In this document: positions 23,575 to 34,883 of the stretch, piece by piece
How positions within the stretch are numbered: the first letter of the stretch is position 1
How the letters are laid out: each line of letters opens with the position of its first letter
Assembly: GCA_963978895.1 (NCBI GenBank)
Contig: OZ022244.1
Span: 5,879,766 to 5,943,765, forward strand
From: Erpobdella octoculata
Lineage: Eukaryota > Annelida > Clitellata > Hirudinida > Erpobdellidae
Length of the DNA stretch: 64,000 nt
Reading direction: 5' to 3'
The notes under the pieces: generated by a model
Database searches by the model: none
Told to the model about the DNA's origin: nothing
What the model saw: the letters and a program-made list of their open reading frames with translations, nothing else
Translations under genes and position numbers: made by a program

Positions 23575-23913
23575 TGTTGTGTATGTGATTATTGGTGGAT
23601 GGGATGTGTTGTGCGTACGCTCGCTATTTGTTGTAGCATGAATGTTCACCTGTAGTTGTAAGAGTTGTTGTATATTAGTGGCTAGCGTGCTGTTTAGGCG
23701 GTGAAAAAGTATGCGCAGAGTTTTTTTAGTAGAGAGAGAGTCGAGCTCGAGAGTGTTTGTCACGTAGTTAGGAGTGAATTGTGGTGAATTGTTGAATTGG
23801 CGACTTTTCGTATTGAAGTTAAATTTTCCGTTTTGTTAATTTTTTATTTAATAATAAAGACCTCTTAAGCTGAAGTTGGAGTCTTGTTGTTGAGCGGTTT
23901 GCCCAAGTTGACA
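23575..23913 (+). repeat. Probable gypsy 3' LTR (~339 bp)
   Basis: It begins TGTTGTGTATGTG just after the pol remnant and ends AAGTTGACA, with an AATAAAG signal near 23853. Following bases (TGGCGCTGGTCTG) resemble a primer site, leaving open that it could instead be a 5' LTR. No second copy in the window. Confidence 0.45.
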
Positions 23914-25414
<1,501 letters not shown>

Positions 25415-25417
25415 CAT

Positions 25418-27412
25418 ACTAGCGGGGTTACCCAGCGTTGCCCGGGGTTTTTAGAAGTTTTTCTATCGTTTTTATCTCTCTCGCTCCTGTTTCCATCTCC
25501 GCTAGCTTGGAATACCCAGCTTTGCCTTGATTGTTTTTACATTTTTGGCCAAAAAACTATTTGAAAACTTATTATTCGAGTGATTGTGGATACACCATAT
25601 TTTTTGTTTTTTCATCTGATGCATACACGAATAAATCAGAAGCTTTTGTTTGCTTATTAGTTGGAAATTTAATTAAAATTAATTTAATATCTTTTATTTA
25701 CATGAAAGATAAATACAGCTAATCATTGTAAAGCTTTCTGATAAGCTATGTTTTGTTTCGCGGTGCATAAATGCACAACGATGATGGTTTTCCGACATGC
25801 AACATATAATAGTCCATGCGTGAAACTCCAAGTTAATTCTGCAAACTTCCAAAGACTGGCCTCGTGATTTATTTATGGTCATCGCAAATGCCAGGTGCAC
25901 AGGAAATTGTAACCTTTAAAAATTGAAGGTCAAATCAGTTGGAGTCATCGGCATACGTGGGATCAAAACATCCTCTCCTTTGTATTTACCATTTATTATC
26001 GATGCCTCAATCACATTATTCATTAGCTTTTTTACAGGCAGTCTCGTTCTATTGCACAGTCGAGGTTGATTATTGTTACGCAACATTATGATAACTAAAC
26101 CCATTTTTAATAGCAAATTGTGAGGTGCTCATCCAGGTCATTCTAGCGAATTCAAAAATTCTGTAAGATAGTTGACTACGTCCCGGAAGAAAATTTGGAA
26201 TGATCGCATTGACATCATCGACATCTTTGTTTTTTGCTGCTAGTATTGTTCATGTGTTGAGCCAATAATGGTTTTTGCCCTACATCCTGAAAAACACTGA
26301 ATAGACTCCTCTTTCCAGTCTGCTACGTTATAGAAATTGGTGGGTAATGCAATTAATCCAGTCGAGGTGTCAACTTCGACTTTCCCATTACCAACATCTA
26401 ACAATTGCATCGAAAACATATCTGCACTTTGATTATGTTGCAAAAACACTCGCATGTCTTAACATGCCACCATAAATTTGATGACTTTAAACACGTGTTT
26501 ATTTCGTCCGCTGCAGTTGATCGGGGATTGACTGGAAGAGTATGACGGAAAGAGATCTGGGCGGCCATAATGACTAACACATGACATCGTATCTTGTGCG
26601 TACTTGTGCATGTGGCGCAGACTTCCTAGGTAAGTGGCTGGCAAAATTGTCATCCTTCCCATGTTGTTTGCATCTGCCATTGGCATTAATAGCTTCGTAA
26701 AGATGAATGTATTCTTCAGATCGGAGTTGCTGTTGGTTCAAACGGATGTATGTTAATCGTTCAGTCTCAATTTTGACATGCACGTCAACCACAACCTGAT
26801 GGAAAAACCGACGACATATCAAAATGTGATTTATTTCACCTTCACGAATCATGAGTCTGTATGAATAAAAATTCATAACACTGACATTTTTGTTGGTTTT
26901 AGCACCTCTTATTACAAAAGATATTCGGTTATATCTATCAAAATCTTACATTTAAAAATTTATATATTTAATCAGTTGTACTTACCTGTTACTTGATTAA
27001 CAATTTTAATATTGAAATAGTATACGTCTTCACCATGCCAGAATATTAATGGGTATTGAAGCGCATCGTAACTCCTGTGCGTTTCATAAACACGTTTCAA
27101 TTTATTACTCCGACGATGAAGCACGATATCTCTAGATTGCATATTTTCTGCGACAATAACAATAGCTACTTCGTTGATTGTCGGTGTATTAAAACTTCTC
27201 GAATGCTCACCCGCAGGTGTTTTGTCAGCTCTGATGACGATATGATAGCTATCAGATGGCATCCAATCCGCAATTTTGAACATTTTGATTATATCATTGT
27301 TCTGATGAAGAAATGTTTGCAATTCTCGCACAATAGTTTGCTTAATAGTTGGATTGCGAGCAAAACGCTGTTCAACTTCCCCATCCAAATTTCCCATGAT
27401 ATAAATTTGTAA
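25418..27412 (-). mobile_element. Helitron, internally deleted
   Basis: The minus-strand 3' end is at 25418: CCCGGGCAACGCTGGG hairpin-like sequence, then TAACCCCGCTAGT, the Helitron CTAG terminus. Upstream on the same strand are Rep- and helicase-derived coding pieces in the correct order. No clear 5' TC end was fixed; it could lie anywhere right of ~27400. Confidence 0.8.
25694..27397 (-). pseudogene. Helitron Rep/Pif1-helicase, missing the HUH core and most of the helicase
   Basis: Pieces run from 27397 leftwards: the Helitron-like N-terminal region (ADKTPAGEHSRSFNTPTINE, THRSYDALQYPLIFWHGED), YYxxxLMIRE-like and RRFFHQVVVDVHVKIETERL, then MTILPATYLGS and the start of a GRPDLF motif. After that the match jumps directly to the helicase C-terminal part (LLDVGNGKVEVD; PRLCNRTRLPVKKLMNNV; AFAMTINKSRGQSLEV, helicase motif VI). 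The HUH nuclease active site and helicase motifs I-V are missing, and the remaining pieces are in several frames. Role in intact elements: rolling-circle transposition. Confidence 0.85.
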
Positions 27413-27528
27413 AAATTAATGATCCGCATAATGTATAATGAAAAAATAAAAAATGAAAATTTGATTGTAAAACCCTTCCAATGTGTTTCATTAATAGGAG
27501 AAATACACTGTGCAAAAAATTGTGCAAA

Positions 27529-28725
27529 TTAGACAATATTTAAAGGTGGCCCTGAGGTTTGAAATCTTCCAAAAACAGTCAAAATAAGAATTTTTAATTT
27601 GGCACGAAATTAAGCAACTATAGCTCCTGAAAAGTTAGTTGATGCTAATTTTAAATTTGTGTTTCATTGAATTGACACTTGCTCTATTCATCTTTAATAC
27701 ACCATCAACATCACCTTAGTCTTGAACTGAATCTTGATCTCCATTCTCTTCTATATCACTTGATGCTGTTGATCAATCTGATTTAAAAATAATCTAACTT
27801 ACCGAAGCTTTGATCTTCTCGTGTGTTTGCATTCTTGTATTTGCATTTGCCTCTCAACGTTTTTGAGCTCGCCGGTTTTTAAGTCACAGGACTAATTGAT
27901 CCTGGACAGCTCTTTTGTCTCTGAAAATGCAAGAAATCTCTTTCTTCTTGGATGGCAATAAGCAGTAAAGCATGAACATGAGCAAATTTTAAAAAATCTT
28001 CCAATTTTTTACAAAGTTGTTTTCCTTGTCTTTGTGACCCGGAAAAGTCTGCGTTATGTTTCGGTAGATCTTTCCAGACAGTGAACAATTTTTTCCAATT
28101 TTAAGATTGAAAACTGAAAAGAACAAACTGGAATTTATATTTTTCATAAATAGAAGATATAAACTGGATTGTAGATCGACTTGCACCATAAACTGTTTTT
28201 TTCTTTTCAGGATGTAGCTAAAAAAAAGTGTCCAAATGCTTGCAGGTAAGATGTCAACTTAACACCACGAATATCAGCTTTATAAGCTGGTCAAACAAAT
28301 CTGTAATATAATGCTGTAATGTACTAACTAATAACTACTGATTCCTAGGTTTACCTTGGAAAAAACTTTTGTTCACATGAAAATCATTCTTTTAGCACTC
28401 GATAAAAACCAGATTTTTGGGATATTTCAGAAAAGTTCAAAATATCTAAAAATAATTTTTTTTTATAGTTTTGGCTAAATAGGTTAAAAAATACTTGTTT
28501 TTAGTAAAAGAATAATTGACAAAATTACTTGATTTTAAAATAGCACTGAAAATTTCATAATTTTTTGCATTGCACTTTTGGTCAACATTTGAAAAAAATT
28601 AAACCCCCAGTGCCACCCCTAAATATTGTCCAAACTAAAAAATATTAGACACAAAGTGTTTTTGATATTAATTGAACAATTTGAGGGGGTTTTCGGTAAA
28701 TATTTAAAAAAAATTTAAGGGCCAC

Positions 28726-28729
<4 letters not shown>
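27529..28729. mobile_element. Possible DNA transposon with inverted ends, no recognisable transposase
   Basis: AAAGGTGGCCCT (27542-27553) is exactly complementary to AGGGCCACCTTT (28718-28729). A second inverted match pairs 27529-27560 with 28601-28638 (GACAATATTTA and its complement). The interior is AT-rich. A minus-strand frame at 27879-28088 (69 residues, KHNADFSGSQRQGKQL) is of unknown identity. Confidence 0.45.
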
Positions 28730-28730
<1 letters not shown>

Positions 28731-28769
<39 letters not shown>

Positions 28770-29335
28770 GAATGTTTGTTTGTGTGTGAATTTGTCCTTT
28801 ATAGAGATCTGAATCGATGGAGCGATTTTGATGAACTTTGGCAAAGAGGTAGCTTTCATACAGGAAAAAAATATAAAAAAAGTTTGGACTCCCAACCCCC
28901 ATCTCCTGGCTCAGGGGAGGCCAAAAAATCCTTTGTGAGTCTGTTTGCCCTTTATTGATAAAATTTGGCAAGGGGGTAATTTTTATTCAGAGGAAGAAAG
29001 TTAACAAGATTTGGACTTCCTAATCCCCCGGCTCAGGGAGCCAAAAAACCTTTCCAGGACAAAAGTGCCTATGTACGAAAAAGTATATGTAATTGCGTTA
29101 TAAAATTCAAATTTAATTTACGTAACAACGTTTGAAGGCTTTAAGCAACTTTTAGTCAGTTTTAGCAAATCTATTTTACGTTTTAAAGGGCTAACAAAAA
29201 GTTAGGAAAAGCGACCGGGAACGGGAAAGCTAGCGAGAGCAAGAAAGTAAGCGGGAAGGAAACGGGAGTGAAACAGACAAACATTAGAAGAACTTCTAAA
29301 AACCCCGGACTACAATTAGCCAAAAACTTTTCCAT
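28731..29335 (+). mobile_element. Short Helitron-related copy, 3' hairpin truncated
   Basis: It starts with the (TA)n-AAATGAATGTTTGT leader seen at the 5' end of the copy at 30014. It later shares GCAAATCTATTTTACGTTTT and AAACATTAGAAGAACTTCTA with 30635 onward, and stops at AAAAACCCCGG, just short of the terminal hairpin and CTAG. Two diverged copies of a GGACT...CCTAATCCC...GGCTCAGGG segment lie at 28880-28930 and 29010-29050. Confidence 0.65.
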
Positions 29336-29519
29336 TAAACTTTTATTGTCAGACCGACGGACCGTTTCAGCTATGTCAGCCAACATCAGGGTCAAAAGTA
29401 AAACGAGAAAAGTAAACAAACAGAAAGAACCGAAATTATCAAAGAATTAGCACACTAACAAATCCACCTATCAAATCAAAAGAATACGAGGCTCAACAAA
29501 AAGAACATGAGTAAAACAA

Positions 29520-29772
29520 AAAATTCCATAGTGTTTAAGACCAGAATCATAAGCTAATGAAATCACAGCAAATTTATGCGTCTTTATCATTCCATACAAA
29601 TATCCAGTACCAAACTCACCTATCAACTTAGATAGCTTTGCTTCTGAATCGAAAGAGTTAACTTGAGAGATCAATTTATTAACTTTCTGTTTCAGACTAT
29701 TGGTGGGATCTTTTGTAATAAGTCTAAATTTTGTAGAATCAGAAATTATGATATTCAGCTTTTGTATATAGT
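29520..29772 (-). pseudogene. Penelope-like element reverse transcriptase fragment
   Basis: The minus strand reads KLNIIISDSTKFRLITKDP, then KLIGEFGTGYLYGMIKTHK, matching the conserved GxxxPGYLYGxxKxHK block of Penelope-like RTs. It then departs from the family pattern. No GIY-YIG endonuclease is visible nearby. Confidence 0.75.
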
Positions 29773-29882
29773 CTGATTAATTAGCAAATCTATTTTACGT
29801 TTCGAAAAGTTGTTTCTGCCAAATGGCGAATTGTATTTCTTAGAGCATGTCTCAAAGATAAATTGATTCCACAGTTTATTCG

Positions 29883-29884
<2 letters not shown>

Positions 29885-29954
<70 letters not shown>

Positions 29955-29960
29955 ATATAT

Positions 29961-30013
<53 letters not shown>

Positions 30014-30023
30014 TCTATATATA
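29885..30023. repeat. (TA)n tract
   Basis: TA dinucleotides with a few TTA/AGA/ATG interruptions, running into the Helitron-like 5' end. Confidence 0.95.
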
Positions 30024-30299
30024 TAAAAATGAATGTTTGTATATATGTATATATGTATATATGTTAATGTCCTTTATGCATTGCTACACCATTCATCCGA
30101 TCGTAATGAAATTTTCACACAACCTTGCGAGTCAAGGGGAGTCAAATATAAAAAAAAAATTTGAAATCCGTCACAAAATGAGCGGAGCGGAGTGGGTGAG
30201 CGAGCGGGAACTATATATATACGTATGTGCGTATGTATGTGTGTATGTATGTATGTGTATGTGCATGTGTGTGTGTCTGTGTGTGTGTTTATGTATGTA

Positions 30300-30630
30300 C
30301 TAGCGGAGATACCCGGGTTGCCCGGGTTTTTTAGAGGTTTTTCTAATGTTTGTCTCTTTCTCTCCCGTTTCCTTTCCCACCTGCTTTCCCACTCCCGTTC
30401 GCTTTCCCGTTTTCGGTCGTTTTCCCGCTGCCGGTCGCTTTCCCGCTCCCGGTCGCTTTCCCGCTCCCGGTCGCTTTACCACTCCCGGTCGCTTTCCCGC
30501 TCACGTTTGCTCTCCCATTCCCGCTCACGCTTGCTTTTCCGTTCCCGCTCGCTGTCCGTTCCGGGTCGCTTTCCCGTTTCTATAATAGACAAACTAACCC
30601 ACAAACATTCATATATATATATATATATAG
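30300..30630 (-). mobile_element. Inverted short Helitron-like unit nested in the copy above
   Basis: On the minus strand it starts CTATATATATA...GAATGTTTGT, carries the minisatellite, and ends GAAAAACCTCTAAAAAACCC, CGGGCAACCCGGGTATCTCC, GCTAGT. It is therefore a ~330-bp unit with the same head and tail as the surrounding plus-strand copy. Confidence 0.65.
30370..30585 (-). repeat. 18-bp minisatellite, first array
   Basis: Units of CCGGGAGCGGGAAAGCGA type on the minus strand, about ten imperfect copies. Confidence 0.85.
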
Positions 30631-30709
30631 TCTTAGCAAATCTATTTTACGTTTTATAGGCTAACAGAAGTTATGAAAGAATGGAAAAGAAAAAATGAGC
30701 GTGAACGGG

Positions 30710-31090
30710 AGAGCAACCGTGACCGGGAATGGGAGAGCAAGCATGACCGGGAACGGGAGAGCAAGCGTGAGCGGGAACGGGAAAGCGACCGAGAACGGGA
30801 AAGCGACCGGGAACGGGAAAGCGACCGGGAACGGGAAAGCGACCGGGAACGGGAAAGCGACCGGGAACGGGAAAGCGACCGGGAACGGGAAAGCGACCGG
30901 GAACGGAAAAGCGACCGGGAACGCGGAAAGCGACCGGGAACGCGGAAAGCGACTGGAATCGGGAGAGCAAGCTTGGAAGGAAACGCGAGCAAGAGAGAAA
31001 ATCGATGACAAAACTTCTTAACGGGAAAGCGAACGGGAGCTGGAAAACGACCGAGAGCGGAAAAGCGACCGGGAACGCGACGAAAACGGG
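30710..31090 (+). repeat. 18-bp minisatellite, second array
   Basis: Units of GACCGGGAACGGGAAAGC; at least seven are near perfect between 30785 and 30920, with diverged units on both sides. Confidence 0.92.
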
Positions 31091-31176
31091 AAAGTGGAGA
31101 AGTAAACGGCAGCGAGAGAGACAAACATTAGAAAAACCTCTAAAAAACCCCGGGCAACGCCGGGTAACCCCGCTAG

Positions 31177-31350
31177 TATATATATATATATATATGTGTC
31201 AGGGGTCGCTCTACCGGACCTCCTGACAAGTGTATCTTGCACCCGTCGACCTGTCAAGACTCTCAGTCTAGACAGGAACCTAGACATTAATTGGCAGACG
31301 TTGTTTTCTTGTTGTTTGTTGACGTGTATCCTGAGGCTATATATATAGCG

Positions 31351-31398
<48 letters not shown>
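31177..31398. other. Spacer with TGTCAGG/CCTGACA palindrome and (TA)n tracts
   Basis: TGTCAGG at 31196 and CCTGACA at 31222 form a short inverted pair. Two TA runs follow, at 31340 and 31357-31395. No gene. Confidence 0.5.
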
Positions 31399-31399
<1 letters not shown>

Positions 31400-31587
31400 G
31401 TAAAATCGCTGTTCTTATGATAGGTTTTCCCATTGATAGACGTTAAAGGACTTGGAATAACTATTACGGACATTATTAATAGACCAGAAGGTATAACTAG
31501 CCCTAACAAAGCTTCATTTATTATTTTCCAATAAAACTGCAAAACCATTCTATTGAGCCCGGTATACGATTTTGTGATATCGTAACA
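31399..31587 (+). repeat. 5' LTR of the SAP-domain element
   Basis: TGTAAAATCGCTG...ATATCGTAACA, 189 bp, with a CAATAAAACTG polyadenylation-like signal near 31530. Confidence 0.92.
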
Positions 31588-31588
31588 T

Positions 31589-31605
31589 TGGTGATCAGAA
31601 GTAGG
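31589..31605 (+). promoter_or_regulatory. Primer-binding site, tRNA-Leu-like
   Basis: TGGTGATCAGAAGTAGG differs by an inserted A and one substitution from TGGTGTCAGAAGTGGG, the complement of the 3' end of some tRNA-Leu species. It starts one base after the LTR. Confidence 0.75.
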
Positions 31606-31613
31606 ATACAAGA

Positions 31614-33397
31614 ATGGTTTTGAAATCATTGGACGAGCTTTGGGCGAGTGAAATGAAAGACGAGCTGGAGAAACGTGGCCTGAGCGATACAGGTAAAAAG
31701 GACGAACTTATGGAACGCCTCTTAGCCGCGTTAGTGAATGAGGGCTATGGGCCTGACGACGACGAATATCTATTCGACATTGACGAGGAAGCTGTGGTCA
31801 AGCGAAGGAAATTAAAAAACAAATTGCTGGAGGAAGAAAGACAACGAGCGAGAGAAAACATGGCAGCACAGAAGAAGACAGGAGAAGGAATGATTCTTGG
31901 CCACGGAAACAAAGTAGCAGCAGTCGGTACAACTGTTGAGAGTTTGGTCGCAGGGTTGGCTGAGGCAGTGGTGGACACGGTTCTGGACCAGCGGGCTGCT
32001 GGTGATGTGGGTTGCTGCGGCGAAACCCAATTTGAACTGGAGTCCACCAGCTGTGTCTCAGAGCATGTGACGGATGACGGCCGTACAGACTGCACAAGTC
32101 AGGTGGGTCATGATGATGAGCCTGTTAAAGACGGTCATGATAAGGAACCTTGCAAAGATGCTCAAGATGAACCATGCAAAGATGGTGACAGTGATACAGT
32201 CGGTTTGGACGTCAAAAACCAAACTAAAGAAGATGAGAAAAATGTTGAAAACGAAATGCAAAACGATGAGGATGAAAGTGACGATGATTATTATGATAAT
32301 GGCAATAACAACTATGGCTTTCACCCATACAGCGACGGTTCTGAAACGGAAGCCTCCATAACAGACGACGGCACCGAAGCGCTGGTGGCAGAGCGGTAGA
32401 GCGTTTGCCTGTCAATCATTAGGTCGGCAGTTCAAGCCTCACCGGCGTCACCAGCGTAACTCCCTTAAGCAAGGAGTTCACTCGCATTGCTAAAGGGGTA
32501 GGCGCCTATAAATGGCTGCCTCTGCAAAGAACCCTTCAGTGGCTTTGAAGTCCTTTAGGATTTACGCCACTCTAAATATTGTCATATTGTCAATATTCAG
32601 AGTCAGATTTTAGTGAAGAATCTGACTCGGATAAAGCAACCGAGGATTTAGAAACGGACGAAACTCCAATGGAAAAATACGTCAAAGTTAACTTGACAAA
32701 AAAAGAAGTCACTGATTTGAGAGACGATGGCGATAATTTGAAGAAAGATCCGCTGGACGATACGAAAGTTGACACCGACGAAAGAGCCGAGTTGGAATGT
32801 GGAAAGAAAACGTTCGATTGTAGCTTGGAAGAAAACAAACATGACGGCGATGAACTTCTCCAAAACAACAATAGCAATGCAGCAAGCAAAAACTCTGGAA
32901 AAGATGAGACAAGAACAGAGAACGGTACCGAGGGTTTTAAATCAGATGAATCCACAGAGGATCCTAGATCAGATAGACTAAGAGTCATTGTAAAATCAAA
33001 TAACAGTTTGATGAAGGGATTTATTGGATTTATGGAACGACGTGTTTTCGAAAAACCTTTTGAAGAGTTTCTTGAGAAAGATCTAAAAGATGTGAAGGAA
33101 GAAGAAAAAGCAGACAATTCCGATAAACTGTGCAAAGATGTTCAGGACGAGGCATGCAAAAAAGGCTGTGTTGAACCGTGCAGAAATGGCGACGATGAGC
33201 CAAAGAAAGACTCTGTTGATGAGCCAAAGAAGGACTGGAAGAAACTGTGTCAAACAGTCAAGAGACTTGACCATGTTGTTTGCGAATTGCGGTCAAAGCC
33301 ACGAGTAAAGATCAAGGTATTTTGGTGTTCGTGGCCGAGTCGCATTTCTCAAAAGCGACTATGCTGTTCGGGACGAACAGAATTAAGAAGGGGGTAA
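31614..33397 (+). pseudogene. SAP-domain, Asp/Glu/Lys-rich protein, split by a SINE
   Basis: The ATG at 31614 lies just after the primer site. Residues 4-40 (SLDELWASEMKDELEKRGLS, then TGKKDELMERLL) form a SAP motif, a helix-turn-helix fold known for binding DNA. A basic helix (KRRKLKNKLLEEERQRARE) and long acidic tracts follow. The frame stops inside the SINE at 32399 and resumes at about 32583 to 33397. Both halves contain DEPCKDG/DEPKKDS-type repeats, showing they were one gene of roughly 500 codons. No capsid, knuckle or enzyme motif is seen. It sits where gag normally does, so it may be a gag substitute or captured host gene; that is inference. Confidence 0.7.
32379..32585 (+). mobile_element. 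tRNA-derived SINE inserted in the SAP-domain gene
   Basis: The first 75 bases (32379-32453) resemble a tRNA: a 7-bp acceptor stem pairs GCGCTGG with CCGGCGT (two G-U pairs), followed by CACCA. An A box (TGGCAGAGCGG) and B-box-like GGCAGTTCAAGCC are present, with GTC at the anticodon position (Asp-like). D, anticodon and T stems have mismatches, so it is not a functional tRNA. A ~130-bp unrelated body follows and ends near CTAAATATTGTCATATTGTC. No clear target duplication seen. Confidence 0.75.
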
Positions 33398-33400
33398 TAA

Positions 33401-33589
33401 TGTAAAATCGCTGTTCTTATGATAGGTTTTCCCATTGATAGACGTTAAAGGACTTGGAATAACTATTACGGACATTATTAATAGACCAGAAGGTATAACT
33501 AGCCCTAACAAAGCTTCATTTATTATTTTCCAATAAAACTGCAAAACCATTCTATTGAGCCCGGTATACGATTTTGTGATATCGTAACA
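33401..33589 (+). repeat. 3' LTR of the SAP-domain element
   Basis: 189 bp, matching 31399-31587 with no difference seen by eye, preceded by a purine-rich tract. Confidence 0.92.
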
Positions 33590-33598
33590 ATATATTAA

Positions 33599-33778
33599 TG
33601 TACTATTGCTGATTTAATTATCAACTTCCGATTGATTGACTTTATAGGATTTAAACCATAAACATTATGATTATATTAGAAGGTATAAATAGACTTATAA
33701 AAGCTTTATTCTTTTTTTTCCAATAAGTTACAAAACCATTCCAGAGGACCCGGAATACGATTTGGCGATGTCGTAACA
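33599..33778 (+). repeat. LTR of the second SAP-domain element
   Basis: TGTACTATTGCTG...GATGTCGTAACA, 180 bp, clearly related to but diverged from the 189-bp LTRs. It begins 10 bp after the neighbour's 3' LTR. Confidence 0.8.
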
Positions 33779-33803
33779 TTGATGTCAGAGTTGGATTAAA
33801 AAA

Positions 33804-34290
33804 ATGGTTTTGAAAACATTGGATGAGCTTTTGATACTCGAGTTGAGGCGGGAGTTTAGAAAACGAGAGCTCAATAATAAATAAAAAAAATGTGAGCTCG
33901 TGGACCGCCTCGGAACGTCATTGGAGGACAATGGGTTTGACCAAGAAGAATATGAGTTTGAAACAGAGGCTGTATTGATAAATTTTCTGAACAAGATGAC
34001 GGAGGAAAACAGCAGCACAGGAGGAAAACGGAGCAGCGCAAAAAAAAACCATATCAGTTATGGAAGGATTAAAAAAATTGATTCTCGGTGACCAGGTCGA
34101 TCCTAAAACCGAATAACAAAAGCCAGTGGTTTGCCTGAGTGCGGACCGGACGGTACGAATGTTGAGAGTTTGATGGAGGATGGCTGAGGCAGTGGTGGAC
34201 ACGGTTCTGGACCAGCGTGTTGCTGGTGAAAAAAATGATGTGGGTTGCTGCGGCAAAACCCAGTTTGAACTGGAATCTACCAGCTGTGAG
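33804..34290 (+). pseudogene. Decayed SAP-domain gene of the second copy
   Basis: It starts MVLKTLDELL, aligned with MVLKSLDELW of the neighbour. A stop at about 33882 is followed by KCELVDRLG in the next part of the motif. Nucleotides 34178-34290 (GAGGCAGTGGTGGACACGG and beyond) match 31965-32060. Several lesions. Confidence 0.75.
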
Positions 34291-34446
34291 ACTGAGACCT
34301 AGATCGGGTTATTTAAAGATTTTGGGTTTTGATAGTGGCTCGCGGGAGTGGAGCTGGAGCTTGGGAAAGTTTGACAGTTCTGTACTGATGACAATCTTGT
34401 GTTTTGGGGCTTGAAGAGCGATGAAAAGTCGAAAACTGACTTTGGC

Positions 34447-34880
34447 ATACAGTTGCGGTTCTAGGACAATTCCTCGTAGAACAATTTGTCGCGAACAATT
34501 CGTTGCGGACAATTCGTCGGGATCAACTCGTCGCAGAAAAACGAACAATTCGGCGCGGACTATTCGTCGCAATAAAACGGACAGTTCGTCGCGGACAATT
34601 CGTCGCGGACAATTCGTCGCGGACAATTCGTCGCGGACAATTCGTCGCGGACAATTCGTCGCGGACAATTCGTCGCGGACAATTCGTCGCGGACAATTCG
34701 TCGCGGACAATTCGTCGCGGACAATTCGTCGCGGACAATTCGTCGCGGACAATTCGTCGCGGACAATTTGTCACGGACAATTGTCCGGTTTTTTGCGACG
34801 AATTGTCCGCGCCGAATTGTCCGTTTTTCTGCGACAAACTGTCCGCGCCGAATTGTCCGGTTTTTTGCGATGAATTGTCT
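34447..34880. repeat. 14-bp minisatellite that reverses orientation
   Basis: Thirteen to fourteen near-perfect TCGTCGCGGACAAT units run from about 34577 to 34770, with looser units upstream. At CGGACAATTGTCCG (about 34774-34788) the array flips and continues as ATTGTCCGCGCCGA-type units to 34878, forming a long potential hairpin. It abuts the dispersed repeat at 34884. Long open frames on both strands are artefacts of the 14-bp period. Confidence 0.92.
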
Positions 34881-34883
34881 GCG

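Larger units (their letters stand above)
30014..31176 (+). mobile_element. Non-autonomous Helitron with minisatellite body
   Basis: The 5' end TCTATATATATAAAAATGAATG begins with TC. The 3' end has a CCCGGGCAACGCCGGG hairpin and GGTAACCCCGCTAGT, with CTAG at 31173-31176. The body contains an 18-bp minisatellite and a second, inverted Helitron-like unit at 30300-30630. No gene; the long arginine/serine frames here are repeat artefacts. Confidence 0.75.
31399..33589 (+). mobile_element. Small LTR retroelement encoding only a SAP-domain acidic protein
   Basis: Two 189-bp LTRs (31399-31587 and 33401-33589) appear identical by eye. A tRNA-Leu-like primer site follows the first and a purine tract (AAGAAGGGGGTAATAA) precedes the second. 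Both flanks read ATATATTAA, compatible with a target duplication but low in complexity. The 1.8-kb interior has no gag knuckle, protease, RT or integrase, so replication must depend on another element. A SINE interrupts its only gene. A related copy lies immediately downstream. Confidence 0.85.
33599..34290 (+). mobile_element. Second, diverged and truncated SAP-domain LTR element
   Basis: A 180-bp LTR (33599-33778) shares the same start (TGTA), middle (AGAAGGTATAA, CAATAA...CAAAACCATTC) and end (TGTCGTAACA) as its neighbour. A degraded primer site (TGATGTCAGAGTTGGAT) and a decayed coding region follow. The element breaks off near 34290 and has no 3' LTR here. Confidence 0.75.

Noticed and set aside
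30192..31226. Long open frames rich in SRSLSR, DRERES or FPVAFPFP
   Set aside because: They are six-frame readings of the 18-bp minisatellite, whose period is a multiple of three, not proteins.
31614..32399. Host SAP-domain nuclear protein gene
   Set aside because: It lies exactly between an LTR primer site and a matching LTR, and a second copy has the same arrangement.
32379..32453. Functional tRNA-Asp gene
   Set aside because: Acceptor stem pairs, but D, anticodon and T stems have multiple mismatches and an unrelated body follows; it is a SINE head.
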